Position numbers and translations under genes: made by a program. From Balamuthia mandrillaris (lineage: Eukaryota; Discosea; Longamoebia; Balamuthiidae), in the NCBI GenBank assembly GCA_031835245.1, contig JAVKOQ010000084.1, positions 97,501 through 161,500 on the forward strand: a DNA stretch of 64,000 bases. Reading direction: 5' to 3'. This document shows positions 23,595 through 35,279 of this stretch, piece after piece. The notes under the pieces were generated by a model. That model was not told where the DNA came from, made no database searches, and saw only the letters and a list, made by a program, of their open reading frames with translations. How positions within the stretch are numbered: the first letter of the stretch is position 1; each line of letters begins with the position of its first letter.

Positions 23595-24804
23595 ATGATG
23601 ATGCAGAGAGCTTTGCCGCTGACCGGTTCGTCGTCTTCTCTTCCTCTTCCTCTTCCTCTTCCTCTTCCTCTTCCTCTTCCTCTTCCTCTTCTCTTCCTCT
23701 TCCTCTTCCTCTTCCTCTTCCTCTTCCTCTTCCTCTTCCTCTTCCTCTTCCTCTTCCTCTTCCTCTTCCTCTTCCTCTTCCTCTTCCTCTTCCTCTTCCT
23801 CTTTCTCCCTTTCGAAAATAAAACAAAACTGATCTTGTGAAAAAAAAATGTAAAGATTTTGAAAAGCAGTTGTTGCAAGAGATAAAAGCCTTTCGTGCCA
23901 ATCCCAGTTCCTACGCGGCCATCTTGGAGCAAACCAGGAAGCCTCACTACAGCGGCAATGTCCTGACGGTCGACCGCGTTCGCATGAGGACCGAAGAGGG
24001 CGTCGCCGCCTGCGATGAGGCCATCGCCTACTTGAAGGGCCTTCGCGGAGCGCTGCCCGAGCTGGAGCTGGAGTATGGCCTCGTGATCGCCGCCAAGGAG
24101 AGCTGCAAGGAGAATGGCAGCCAAGGCGCGTTTGACACCAACGCCGTCGAGAAGCTTTCTCATTTGGGTGCTCTTGATGGAGGTTCGCGTCTTTTATCTC
24201 TTTTCTCGTTCTCTCATTCTCTCTCTCCTCTCGTCCTATCGTTCCGTTCCCTCTTCTATGCTTCTGTGCTTCTCTCTTCTGTGCTTCTCTTCTTCTCTCT
24301 TCTTCTCTCTTCTCTCTTCTCCTCTCTTCTTCTCTTCTTCTCTCGTCTCTCTCCTCTCTCTGTTTTTTGTCTCACTCTTTCTGGTTATCTTTGTTCTGCG
24401 CAACAAAGGTCAGATGAGAACCCTGGGTGAGGCATGCGAGGTTTCGGCCTTTGGTGCAGGTTCCGCCAGAGACACTTTCCTCGGATGGTTGATCGGGGAT
24501 GGCGACCCAGACCGCAGCTCTCGCAAGCACCTTTGCAATGCCAAGTGGAAAAAAGTCGGCGTTGCCGCTGGACCACATGCCTCAGAGTGTGAGATGATGG
24601 TCATCGTCACTTTGGCCACTCACTTTAAGATTGACGATGAGGTTGGTAGTTTAGTTTCCTCTTTCTTCTTTCTTCTTTTGGTTTCTCTCCTCTCTCTCTC
24701 TCTCTCTCATAATGGTCTGATTTGCTTCTCTAACCGTTCTCTTTGTTTTGTAGGTCGCTAAGAAGTTGAGCTCTTTTGCTCATTTGTGGTCCACTGGCAA
24801 GTAA
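23595..24804 (+). CDS. CAP-superfamily (SCP/PR-1-like) protein
   Basis: Four exons (23595-23625, 23856-24182, 24409-24641, 24754-24804) give 213 aa. The only nearby ATG (about 23848) is followed at once by a stop, so I place the start at ATG 23595 and splice from a GTTCGT donor to the acceptor at 23855. The body follows the CAP pattern seen in protists: QEIKAFRANPSSYAAILE, EAIAYLKG, LGEACEVSAFGAGSARDTFLGWLIGDGDPDRSSRKHL and KVGVAAGPH. No signal peptide is evident, so it may be intracellular. CAP proteins bind lipids or act as ligands; the role here is unknown. The first exon is an inference. Confidence 0.7.
23636..23803 (+). repeat. (CCTCTT)n hexanucleotide microsatellite
   Basis: About 28 near-perfect copies of a CCTCTT unit lie inside intron 1 of the CAP gene, with one short interruption at about 23690. 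They serve as an unusually long polypyrimidine tract before the acceptor. Confidence 0.95.
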
Positions 24805-24904
24805 AGACACATTTGTAACAAATAGCAATACGATTGTAGCATTAAACAAATGTATTCACAGCTAGAAAATAACGACATACTTTCACTCAACAGAAGTCCG
24901 TTCT

Positions 24905-26689
24905 TCACAAGCTTCCACCTGCTTTGTTCTTGTCTTCTTCTCTTCTAAAACATACTTTCCTGCAAGACCACAAACAACCAACATTAGAACAGCATCAACG
25001 AACGCAGTAGAAGGCGGAGAGCAACTTACCAAGAGGGCGAAAAGCTGCTCATTCGAATGGTGCAATCTCTCGCTTCCTTTTGAGGAGTTACTGGCAACTT
25101 CAACATGTTTCTGGATTTCAACAATGGAACTAATCTACTGTCCACTTCTTTCTCCTTCTCTTGTGTTGCTTCTTTCCCGTTGGCGCTCACCTCGGCTTCT
25201 GCCCTTTCCATCTCTGTTATAAACTCTTCCTCGAAAATAGGGATAGCCCCTCGCTCGATGGCTCTCTTGTAGCCAACGCTGTTGACGCTGGTTTGGGCGG
25301 CGATGAGGTGAGTCACTTTACGATTCTGAGAGGCGGCCACTCGGCCTCCTCTCTCTTCGATAAATTCTCTGGCCTTCAGTCTGCTCAGTTGTTTGTGTTT
25401 GCCAACAAACAAGTACGTTCTTCCTGAATATTCTCCACTCTTTTCTTCTTTCTCTTCTTCTTCCTCTGCTTCGCCTTTCTCTTTTACTTCTTCTTTCTCG
25501 TTTTCTTCAGTCTTGAAAGAACAAGTCGTTTCTTGTTGTTGTTCTTTAGGTTGTTCTTCTTCGTTGCTATTTTGGCTGCCGAAAAGCGACTCGACGGCAG
25601 CAAAGATGGCATCAATGTCGACATCGTCATCCAACTCTTTGTCAGGATCGCAGACAATGCTTTCATCCAGTGTGCTTTGGTTCACTTCTGCCTCTGGTTT
25701 TGTTGTTTCTTGTGTTTTGCGTCCTTTTTTCTTGTTGTCTCTTTGCTTTGTCTTCTTGTTGTTCTTTTTGGCTAATTTTTCCTGTTTTGTTGTGTTCTTC
25801 TTTCGCTTTTTCTCCTTTTCCTTCTGCTTCTTCTCATCCTTCTTTTCTTCAGTCGCACGCTTCTTTCTCTTGTTCGTCTTCCAGTCCTTCTCTTCTGTTT
25901 CTACTTTGCTTTCTGGAATCTCGCTAAACGTCAACATAGCCATCAATTGGCTCTCGCTCAGAATCGATTTCTTCCAAAGCACTGCTTGTTTGTAGTTCTT
26001 CGTAACGTTATCTTCATCTTCCTCATCTTCTTCGTTCTCTTCTCCCTGATCTTTGTCTTTGGTTGTTTTCTTGTGTTTCTTGCTCCCATTGAATTCGTGA
26101 TTGCTTAGCAAGTGTGTCGCCTAACAACAAAAGAAGAAACAAAGACCAGGGAGATCAGATGGCAGGGTCAAAACACAAAGGGAGGAGTTTATACTTTTTT
26201 CGTGAAGCGTGAGAGCACTTCTCCGCCTTTCTCGCGAATGAGTTTGATAACCTCTTTTCTCTCTCGGTGAAACCGACCATCCAAACCAAATATCTGTTGT
26301 TTTAAAACAATAAAGAGCGATAAGCAAGCAAAAAACTTTTCAAAGAAGAAGAAGAACAAGAAGAAGAAGAAGAAGAGGAAGGAGAAGAAGAACAAGAAGG
26401 AGAAGAAGAAGAAGAAGAACAAGAAATAAAGATGAACAAACAGAGAAGAACGTTTAATTACCATTCCTTCCAATGGCCGTTCCGTGTTGTCCAACCCATC
26501 CTTGCTTTGTATCACAAACGATAACCGTCTCGCCAAGTTCGACAACGCCTGGCCCTTTCTGGTTTTCTTCCGGTTGGGCGTGTGCACGGCGACCTTCCCG
26601 ACAGCTGCTTTTCCTTTTCCGCCCGAACGCGTTGCATTGTCATTATCTCCCGCCTCGTCGACGCTCTCGTTTCTTCTCCTCTTCCCCAT
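24905..26689 (-). CDS. Two-BRCT nuclear protein
   Basis: A multi-exon gene from ATG 26689 (MGKRRRNESVDEAGD). The basic N-terminus is followed by a first BRCT-like domain, split by introns (IFGLDGRFHRERKEVIKLIREKGGEVLSRFTKK, then ATHLLSN). A long Lys/Glu linker of about 180 residues contains IDAIFAAVESLFGSQ. A second BRCT follows (GRTYLFVGKHKQLSRLKAREF, ERGGRVAASQNRKVTHLIAA, GYKRAIERGAIPIFEEEFI). The last exon (24959-24905) adds a basic tail. BRCT pairs bind phosphopeptides in DNA-damage and replication proteins (family knowledge). No ligase, polymerase or RFC domain is present, so the exact orthologue is open. Confidence 0.75.
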
Positions 26690-27604
26690 GATGGTGATGG
26701 CGATGGCGATGAAAAGGCTTGGCGGGCCGCTCTGGATGCACTTTCTGATAGTTTTGTGATTGAAAGTCAAAACAAAACTTGCGTAACGTACGTTTTCCAT
26801 ATCGGCCATAAGACAAAATTTTGGCGGGAAACTTCCAGATGACTCCCCAGGAAAATGTCGACAAAACATATGTCGACAAATATCTGTTTCAACGACCCCT
26901 CTGACAAAGTGTATGAGGAGTCTATGGAGTTCTCCTGTTGTCGACACTAAATCTCACCCGGAAGGAAAAAAGGAAAAGAAAAAAAAAGAGTAGCAAAACG
27001 GTCGACAAAAGGCGCCTCCACGACGTGCGCACCGAAAAAGTAGCGTAGTGGCCCCGCTCTTGGGATTTCTTCTTCTTCTTTGCGTTCTTCTTGGTACTAA
27101 CTCTTTCTCCATCCTCAACGTCGATCCAAGGTTTGATGGTTGTTGGTTGAGGTCCAGCGGTTCAGAGGAGCTTTGGACGTGCTGAGAATTATTATTTTCT
27201 ACGCGGCGAAACAAGCAGAGCGGTAAGCATTTTTTTCTTTTTTTTCTTTTTTTTCTTTTTTTTTTTTTTACTGTTTGGTGGCGGTCGTGGGCGGGTGTAG
27301 GAGTTGCATGCATGTAACATGTTTCGAAACGGTTGAGGGCGTAGGGGAGGCTATGCCGGTTTTTGAGTAGAAAACTGGCGTAGCCCGTGACGAATGAATG
27401 CATGGGAGAAGAAGAAGAATAGAGCCAAATTTTTTTTTGTGCAGTAATTAAAAGCGTTGGAGCTGAAAGAGACAAACTGCCGGCAGTTTTAACTTTAGTT
27501 ATTCTTTTTCTTTCTCCTTTTGTTCTTTTTTTTGTGTTTCCGACACGCAGACTTAAAATTTGTTTTTAAGGACAGGATTTTCTTTTTTGTTTTAAACAAA
27601 AACA
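26690..27604. promoter_or_regulatory. Bidirectional promoter region with TGTCGAC cluster
   Basis: Divergent spacer between the BRCT and LSD1 genes. TGTCGAC occurs at 26856-26862, 26871-26877 and 26939-26945, and the complement-type GGTCGAC at 27000-27006: four copies in 150 bp. Further on are T-rich tracts (27228-27270) and long 5' leader-like sequence for LSD1. A minus-strand open frame at 26954-27475 is judged non-coding. Confidence 0.5.
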
Positions 27605-30600
27605 ATGGATCGTCGAGGAGGAGGCACAAGCCATTCCCTCAGCCGGTTGGGCAAGCGTAAACTTAGGGGTAGGCCCAAATCCCAAGTCAATTTTGCTTAC
27701 TTGGAGGTATCCGACTCTGAGTTTGACTCGGAGGGAATGGCAAACCTTGATGAGGTGGCTCGTGAGTGGGGTAAGCTCTTCTCTCTCTCTCTCTCTCTCT
27801 CATTTTTTCCAGATCTGGTTTCTCTTGCTCTGGAACACAATAACTCATTTTTATTGAACCCAAATGAAATAGAGGCTGCACGGTTAGCTGGCTTACCTCC
27901 CGACGTGATGTCCTACAAGGAAAAGCGAGAGCTGCCACAAACTGCAAGCGAGCCCGAGTCCTACGTCCAAGTTCGAAACGCGATCCTCTTGAAATGGCAC
28001 GACAACATGAAAGAGTACCTCACCAAGAAAGAGGCCGCGTCTGGACTGCAGGTTACTATTCACATCTCATCTTTCTTTTCCCCCCTGTTTGAGATTTACA
28101 TTTGCTGATCTTTTTTTATTTTTCCAACAGAAACGGTTCGTCAAAACAGCGCACAAAGCTCATGACTTTTTAACTCGTTATGGGTATATAAACACTGGAG
28201 TTTTTGATAACCCCCGCCAAGGTATACTTTCCCTTTCTCTCTCTCTCTCTCTCACTCACGTGATGGCGTTCTCATTTCATTTCGCTCCAACAATAAAAGA
28301 ATGGGGAAGGGAAAGGGTGATTATCATTGGAGCTGGAGCCGCAGGTCTAGCCGCAGCCCGTCAGCTTCACCACCTCGGCTATAAGGTTACCGTGCTAGAG
28401 GCAAGAGACAGAGTAGGAGGTAGAGTGAACACAGATAAGCAAATGAGCGTGGACCTCGGAGCAATGGTAGTCACAGGAACTATCGGTAACCCTGTGGCTT
28501 TGCTTTGTAAACAACTTGATCTTCCTTTGCATCCAGGTATGACCTCTCTCTCTCTCTCTCTCTCTGGCTTCTCATTTTTTGTAATGAATCTAATTCTGAA
28601 ACTATTATTCTTGTTTGTGCAGTGGGTGCCGCTTGTGCCATCTACGACAAAAACGGGCAACCAGTACCCTCAGCCACTGATCAAGAAATGGAACAGGCAT
28701 TTAACAAGGCCTTGCAAGACACAGTTAAAGTACGACATTGGGACCTCGAACGTGAGCATAAGCCCAACGGGGTGTCCTACGCTCAATCCATGCACCCTCG
28801 ACGTAAGCTTCGCATGCGCAAACTCGTCTTTGATGATAACCCCTTATCGTCCTCCGCGCATGTTTCCAACTCTTCACAACAGAGCAACAATAACAACAAC
28901 GACCAACGACATCAAAACAGTGTTGAGATCGAGGAATTGGAGCGTGTAAATGATAAGAAAAACGAAGCAGGAGGCACGCAGCTATTACAGCAACTGGAAA
29001 GGTACATGGACGTCAAGAACGAGATGGAGATGGAAGCCGAACAATCAACTGCAGGGATGGTGCAAGACAGAGAGGAAATAAAGGCGGAGAACATGAACAA
29101 GAAAGAGAAGGACTCAACTGATGGGTTTTGTAGCGAGATGGAAGCAATGACGACAACGGTAACGAAGTTTGAAATGATGGAGCGTACACAAACAGGAACA
29201 ATCACAAGAGAAGAGGTGCGAGAAACCAAAACGTTGATCATTACAAAAGAGGTCGAAGCAGAGGAAGAAATTGGTGACGATGAGGAGGAACGCAAAAAGC
29301 CAGCCGAGAGAGTGTACAAAGACGTCGACGCGGATGGAGATCCCTCCGGTAGAACCGAAACCAAAGAAGAACAAGACGCCATGGACCAGTGTTCTTTGGG
29401 CAGAGCCTTTGACCACATCCTTTACGCCACTGGAAAGGAGTTTTCAGAGTTGGAGCGTCAACTGTTTGACTGGCATGTGGCCAATTTAGAGTATGGGTGT
29501 GCTGCGGAGCTCGGCGACGTGTCGCTGCGCGAGTGGGATCAGGATGACCAGTATGAGTTTGAAGGTCAGCATTGCTTGTTGCCAAGAGGCTATAGTCTTG
29601 TTCTTGAAGAACTTGGCAAGGGTAGGCTCTCATTTCTTTTCAGTTCCTTCATTATTATTTGTTACCATATTGACGCTCGTTTTATTCTTTCTTCCAAAAC
29701 AGGGCTGGACATTCGATTTAATCAAGTGGTAACAAAACTACAGTATACCGATGACAAAGTCATAGTACATACTTCACAAGGAGATCCCATCGAGGGCGAT
29801 ATCGCTCTGGTCACTCTTCCTTTGGGCGTCCTTCAAAAGGCTTGCTTCGAGCAAGAACAACTACCCAACAATGCCGATGATGAAAAGAAAAAAGAAAAAG
29901 GACTGTGTACCTCTTCTTCGTCGGATCCCTACGAAGGCGTTCCTTCCTTTGATCCTCCATTGCCCAACTGGAAACTTGGTGCCATCCGACGCATGGGCTT
30001 TGGTAACCTGAACAAAGTATGTCTCATGTTCGACGCTGTGTTTTGGGACGACGAGGCGGACTACTTTGGCTTCGCCGCTGACAGGACGGAGGCCAGAGGA
30101 GAGTGTTTCCTTGTTTATAACATGAACAAATGTGCCAATAAGCCTATCCTTCTAGCGCTTGTGGCTGGCTATGCTGCTTACGTTCATGAGCAGCGCTCCA
30201 ATGAAGAGATTGTCTTGCAGGCCATGCAAGTTATTCGCAGAGTAAGTTTTCTCTTTTCCTCCTATTTTAATCTGTTGATGCCGAACTTATGTTTACTCTG
30301 TTTCTCTCTCTCTCTCTCTCTCTCTCTCCGTCATACAGCTCTATCCATCAGCGCCAGAACCAGTGAAGACGGTGGTAACTCGATGGGGGAGTGATCCCTT
30401 TGCGAGAGGGTCTTACTCCTACATTGCCGTCGGCTCCTCGGGCAGGGACTACGATCTTATGGCTCGCCCTGTCTCTCGCCGCTTGTTCTTTGCAGGAGAG
30501 GCTACGCAGCGAGAGCATCCCGCCACCGTGGCGGGGGCCTTTCTTAGCGGCCTTCGAGAAGCAGGAAGGATAGATAGAGCATGGAGTGGACCAATTGAAG

Positions 30601-32017
30601 TCATTAAGAAGCAAAAGGCAAAGCAAAGAGGAGAAGAAGATGGGGAGGAAGAAGACTACTATAAACGCAATAAGAGAAGAAGTGGAAGTAGTAGAAAACG
30701 GAAAGAATTGAACGCAAGTTTAAGTTCGGTAATGCCGAGCTTTAAGAAAAAGCCAAAGAAAGAACGAGAAGCGTTGAAGCAGAAACAAAGAGAAGAGGAA
30801 GAAAAACAGAAAAATCAACAGAGAGCTGAAACAGATGAAGAAGATGAGGAGAATGATGAGCGTGACTCCAACAGGCGAAGAGATAATTACGCATCGAGCA
30901 GCAACAGAAACTCTTCTTTCTCTGACCGAAGTCGAAGCAGTTACAATAGCAACAGCAACCATAACAACAACTTTCATTCTCGCTCATCTTCTCATTATCC
31001 TCGTTCTTCGTCTTCTTCTTCTCCATCTTCTTACCATCACTACAACAGACCTCATTTCCATCACCAATATAATCATCATCCATCCTCCACTCGTCCTCCT
31101 TCTGCTCCTCTCCTACCTTCCCCTCATTCACATATTCCGACTCCTTCCTCTTACCAAGCACATCAACCACATGCTTCTGCTTCTCCGCTTCCAACAATGA
31201 ACAATCATCACTATCTGCCACATGCTGCTTCCCCATCGCCTGTTTATCCCTCTGCTCCATCTTCTCTTCCATATCTTAACCACAATCTTCCTGTGAACTC
31301 CTCTTCTTCTACTTCATCGTTTGGTTATACTATTCATTATGCTCAACAACAAGCACTTCTTCCCGACAACAACAATGTTGTTGCTGCCTCTTCATCTTCC
31401 TCTTCTTTGAAATTGACTTCGTCTGATCCTCGGTTGAGAGCAACATTTGCAGCAACTGCTAAACTTTCATCGTCTTCATCACCTTCTTTGTCTTCATCTT
31501 CTTCGTCATCATCATCTGCTCACCAAAAGAAGCATCGGGATAATCATCAAAACGGTTCTTCTTCGTCGTCGTCTTTGTCTTCAACCTCTAGTAAAGAAGC
31601 CGAAGCAGAATTTCGGAAGAACATTGGCAAGTGCATCGTCCAACACCTCAAAACCTATTTGGATTCTGGTTTGTACATTTTCTTACCTTTATTTCTCTCT
31701 TTTCATATTCTCATCAATATAAACTTTACACAGGACGAATCGCTTCGAAAGATGACTTTAAACATTTGGCCCGCAAACTCACCCATTTGGTGGTGGAAAA
31801 GGAACAGCGTCGACGAGCCCAAAAATTGCTGAACAACAACAACAATGCCAACAGCCATTCCCAACCGCCACTGCCGCGATGCGATGACAAGGTCAAAGCC
31901 AAAGTGGTTCGGTTTGTGGACAATTTCTTCGACCGATTGGATGGAGGCGTTTATATCTCGCAGTCGTTGAAGCAGAAAACGTCATCAGCAAGTTCCACTC
32001 CTGCTTTTACAACATAG
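27605..32017 (+). CDS. LSD1/KDM1-type histone demethylase with C-terminal SRI domain
   Basis: A multi-exon gene encoding roughly 1,250 aa. Order: short basic N-terminus; SWIRM domain ([45 protein letters not shown]); FAD-binding GxGxxG ([26 protein letters not shown]); a 200-residue acidic, partly coiled insertion exactly where LSD1 carries its tower; [17 protein letters not shown]; the catalytic Lys context [17 protein letters not shown]; and [22 protein letters not shown]. Then comes a Ser/His/Asn-rich linker of about 350 residues and, in the last two exons (to 31668 and from 31734), [17 protein letters not shown] plus [18 protein letters not shown] and [13 protein letters not shown], matching the Set2 Rpb1-interacting (SRI) domain. 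Expected role: FAD-dependent removal of H3K4me1/2, linked to elongating RNA polymerase II through the SRI (inference). Confidence 0.9.
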
Positions 32018-32044
32018 ACTATGATATTTCTTTCTTTTTTAAAC

Positions 32045-32180
32045 CTAAACGTTGTAAAAGTCAGGGAGCGGAGCGCGGGGTTCATCGTGGAAGGGTCGTT
32101 TGATCTTCAAGAAGACATGCCTCTCATCATGCGTTGTTTCAGCCTCGCATTTGCTGCACAGATCTATTCGTTGAAGTGAG

Positions 32181-32230
<50 letters not shown>

Positions 32231-32294
32231 AGAAGGAAGGACAATGACCACATTTGTATCGGACTCCCTGTGTTTTATGAATCGGTGGGTGAGC

Positions 32295-32339
<45 letters not shown>

Positions 32340-34304
32340 ACCAACAGCAGAGAAGGAAGAAGAGAATTGTTACCTGAATAGGGTGGGCACCACAGCCATC
32401 ACAATCGATTCTGAAATGAAATGTGGAAAGAGATGCGTAGTACTGTTGTACTGCCTCTTTCTGCAATAAGTTGGAGAGCCAGCATCCAGAGTAGAGGTCC
32501 TCTCCATCATACTCCTCGTCCTCTCCTTCCTCTTTGGCCCTATCTACCGCCACTCTCTGTTCCTCCTCATACACCTTTTGAAGTATCCGACACCGCAATT
32601 TTTCTTCATTTTCTTGTTCTTGTTCTTCTTGTTCTTCTTCTTGTTCTTGTTCTTCTTCTTCTTCTTCTTCTTCTTCTTCTTCTTCTTCTTCTTCATTTTC
32701 CTTTTCCTTCTCTTCCTGCTTCCTAGCTGTCAATGATTCCACTCCTTGCCACAGCTCCGTGGGCATGCCGCCCTTCAACTTCTCCATCTTTCTCTCCGAT
32801 GTTTGCATGACGTGCTTGGCCACTGCCATCTTTGAGGCCTCCAACAATGATCTCACGGGCATGCCTTCCTTGTTCTTGTTCATCTCTCGCAACAGCATCT
32901 CTCCCTCAAGCCTCACTTCTTCAGCAGCGAGAGGGGTTGCTTCCTGCAGGCGGTCAACACACTTGCGAGCCTTCCCAAACTGACCTTTGCTTCTCCAGTG
33001 TTTGGCCATCCACAGCAAGGCCGCAGGATCCCTTGCCTTGGCCGCTTGCTTGCAATACTCCACCCCTTGCTCATCGTCTTCTTTGTTGCTCGTGGCCTCG
33101 CAAAGATGGAGGCCCACCTGGAATTGAGCTTGGGGAAGGCCTTGTCGGGCGGAAGCAAGGAACCATTCCATGGCTTCCTCTTTCTTCCCCTTTGCTGCCA
33201 GTCGCCGAGCGATGAAGTATTGGGCGTGTGCATGGTGTTGCTTGGCGGCGGCCAGGAACCATTTCCCTGCCTCTTCATGGTTGGAAGCTTTTCCTTTGGA
33301 AAAGGCCAAGGCCAGGTTGAACTGTGCGGAGGCATCTCCCGCTTTCGTGGCCTTGAGGTACCAGTAGAATGCTCGCCATCCGAATGAAGAACAAGCAGAG
33401 CCGAAGACTCTGTGAAGTCGTTCCATGACCGCTGCACAGCTGTCATCCCACACCAGGAAGTACCACTTGGCTGCAACCATGAGAACATCGTCATCGTTAA
33501 GGTGCCATCCAAGCTGTTCCATGAGGCGAGCCAACTTATACATTGCAAGAGAACAGCCCCCATCAGCAAGTTCTTGCAACTGGTGCAAGGCTTGCTCAGG
33601 GTCGCCCTTCATCCCTATTCCCTTGAACAGGAAAATGGCCAACTTGTACTTGGCCTTGACGTTTCCCTGCTCCATGGCTGCTCGATACCACCTCACTGCC
33701 TCCTTCCATTGCGTGTCAACCGCCACTCCTTCTTCATAACAATAGGCCAGGTAGTACTGAGCACTTGCATGACCTTGCTTGGCGGCAGCCTGGAACCACT
33801 TGAATGCTTCCTCACGATCCTTCGCCACTCCGTCTCCTCTGGCAAGGCACATGCCCAGGTTGTGCTGAGCGCCAGGGAAGCCTCTCTCAGCAGCGGTTCT
33901 GTACCAGCGAACTGCTTCTTGGTGGTCTGGCGCAACAGCACTCTGATAGGCCAATGCCACTCTGAACTGAGCTTTGAGGTGTTGGTGATGAGCTGCTTTG
34001 AGATACCATTGCAGGGCTTCGCTGGGGTTCCCCATCCCGTGGCATAGCAACGGGCCAAAAGGTACTGAGCTTGGGCCTCTCCGTTCTCAGCCGGCCCCAC
34101 AAGCTGTGCAGCGTCAAGCTCTGTCTCCAAGAAGGCCTCCGCTTGTGCTCCTGTTCCTTGGCTGTCGGTTGCCGCTCCGCTGGGTGTGGGGTCTCTTCTT
34201 TCTTTCTTTGTTGGTGGCTGTTGATTCGGCTCGCTCTCTGCCTTTCTCTTCTTCTCGGTCTGCTGATTTTCGTCCACGTCTGTCTTTGCTTCTTCGTTCT
34301 CCAT
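32045..34304 (-). CDS. Sel1-repeat / ZZ-finger protein, copy 1 (probably decaying)
   Basis: Start at ATG 34304 (MENEEAKTDVDENQ). The N-terminus matches copy 2 up to LLARCYA, then the frame shifts and about 35 codons present in copy 2 are missing; an open frame resumes at about 34050 with 591 codons. It holds eight or more Sel1 repeats (type AQFRVALAYxx...EAVRWYRTAAERG), a Glu/Gln microsatellite region (32625-32700) and the first half of a ZZ domain (FRIDCDGCGAHPIQ). The other two ZZ exons (GVRYKCGHC; DLCSKCEAETTHDERHVFLKIKRP) are present, but the last intron has no GT donor where copy 2 has one; GA repeat occupies the site. Sel1 proteins scaffold complexes; ZZ binds zinc. A shortened protein could still be made from an internal ATG. 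Confidence 0.7.
32183..32333 (-). repeat. CT microsatellites in copy 1 ZZ introns
   Basis: Two CT tracts (read on the minus strand), 32183-32229 and 32300-32332, flank the 37-bp central ZZ exon. The first appears to have replaced the splice donor of the last intron. Confidence 0.85.
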
Positions 34305-35116
34305 TTGACTTCTTTGGAAATTGCGTTACTCTGCGACACTTTGTTGTTGTTCTCGCTCTTCTCGTTCTTCTCGTTCTTCGAGTTCTTCGAGTTCTTCTGC
34401 TTCTTCCGTAACCAGCAGCAAGGCGTTGGGAAAAACGTGCACGCCATTGTAACTGTGAAAGATAGACATAAAAAGAGCGTCGATGGTCAACCCCGAAGTC
34501 CTTGCGGTGGCTTCGTGGTTTCGGGTTGTCGTGGTTCGTTTTCGGAACGGGTTGTGTTCGAGAGGATAGCGCAACAAATGCATGGCCAAAGCCTTGCGTC
34601 GAATATCGGTTTGTGGTGTGCCAAACGGGGGACAGGCGCGTGTCTTGCTCTGCTCGCTGCTCCTTGACAAAGGGGCCAGACCTGTCCTGGAATGGACAAT
34701 TGTTCGTCTCCAGGTTTGGAGCGTAACAATGCCGCCACATGGTACCCCAACCAAAGTATCAACAGGGCAGGTCGCTTCCCTTCAGTCCAAGTGAAAACCA
34801 AAGGAGAGCGTACGTTGATCTACGCCGCCGTACATTTGAAGGCTTTTTGTTTCTGAAGGAATGTGGGAAGGGGACAGGGGAGAGACAGCTGGAAGAGAGA
34901 AAGAGGGAGGTACGTTTGTTAATGGTAGCCCTTTGCTTTCTGTTTGCACCAGTTAGTTGTTTGCCTCTTCTTGTTCCATATCCAAGTTCTGTCAGTCAGG
35001 TTCGTCCGTCTGTATTGGTTCGATTCGCTTTTAACGTTCATCAAACCTTGAACAATCGCCCCACCTGCTTGGCTTGTTCTCCTTCTCACTCGACAACCAC
35101 AGCATCGGTCTCTTCT

Positions 35117-35153
<37 letters not shown>

Positions 35154-35279
35154 CTTTCCTTCGCTGCAATATAAAGTCAATATAATATCACCATCTGCAT
35201 GAGCATCCAACTCTCTTCTCCAACAGCGGGATACGCCCCAGATATTCGTGTTTTTATTCGTGCGTTGCTCTTGTTCTTC
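34305..35279. other. Spacer between Sel1 paralogues
   Basis: Contains a GAACTCGAAGAACGAGAAG-type minisatellite at about 34336-34410 (minus strand), repeat copy B (34565-34845), and a CT tract at 35117-35151. No gene could be supported; open frames here cross the repeat and are not conserved between its copies. Confidence 0.5.
34565..34845 (-). repeat. Dispersed repeat, copy B
   Basis: The reverse-complement partner of 15811-16118. It lacks about 15 bp relative to copy A near 34700 and differs by scattered substitutions. It lies just upstream of Sel1 copy 1. Class unknown: no terminal repeats or target duplications could be seen by eye. Confidence 0.8.

Noticed and set aside
23636-23803. Regular repeat array that could suggest CRISPR
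   Set aside because: Perfect 6-bp tandem units without spacers: a microsatellite.
23837-23855. GTG start for the CAP protein
   Set aside because: A spliced first exon with ATG 23595 and matching phase explains the frame better in a eukaryote.
23492-24163. Minus-strand open frame of 223 codons (KRKR repeats)
   Set aside because: Antisense of the CCTCTT repeat and of the CAP gene exon.
26954-27475. Minus-strand open frame of 173 codons
   Set aside because: Low-complexity Lys and Phe runs, starts inside the LSD1 leader region; no domain and no splice partner.
34114-34754. Overlapping open frames upstream of Sel1 copy 1
   Set aside because: They cross the dispersed repeat in different frames in its two copies, so no frame is conserved.
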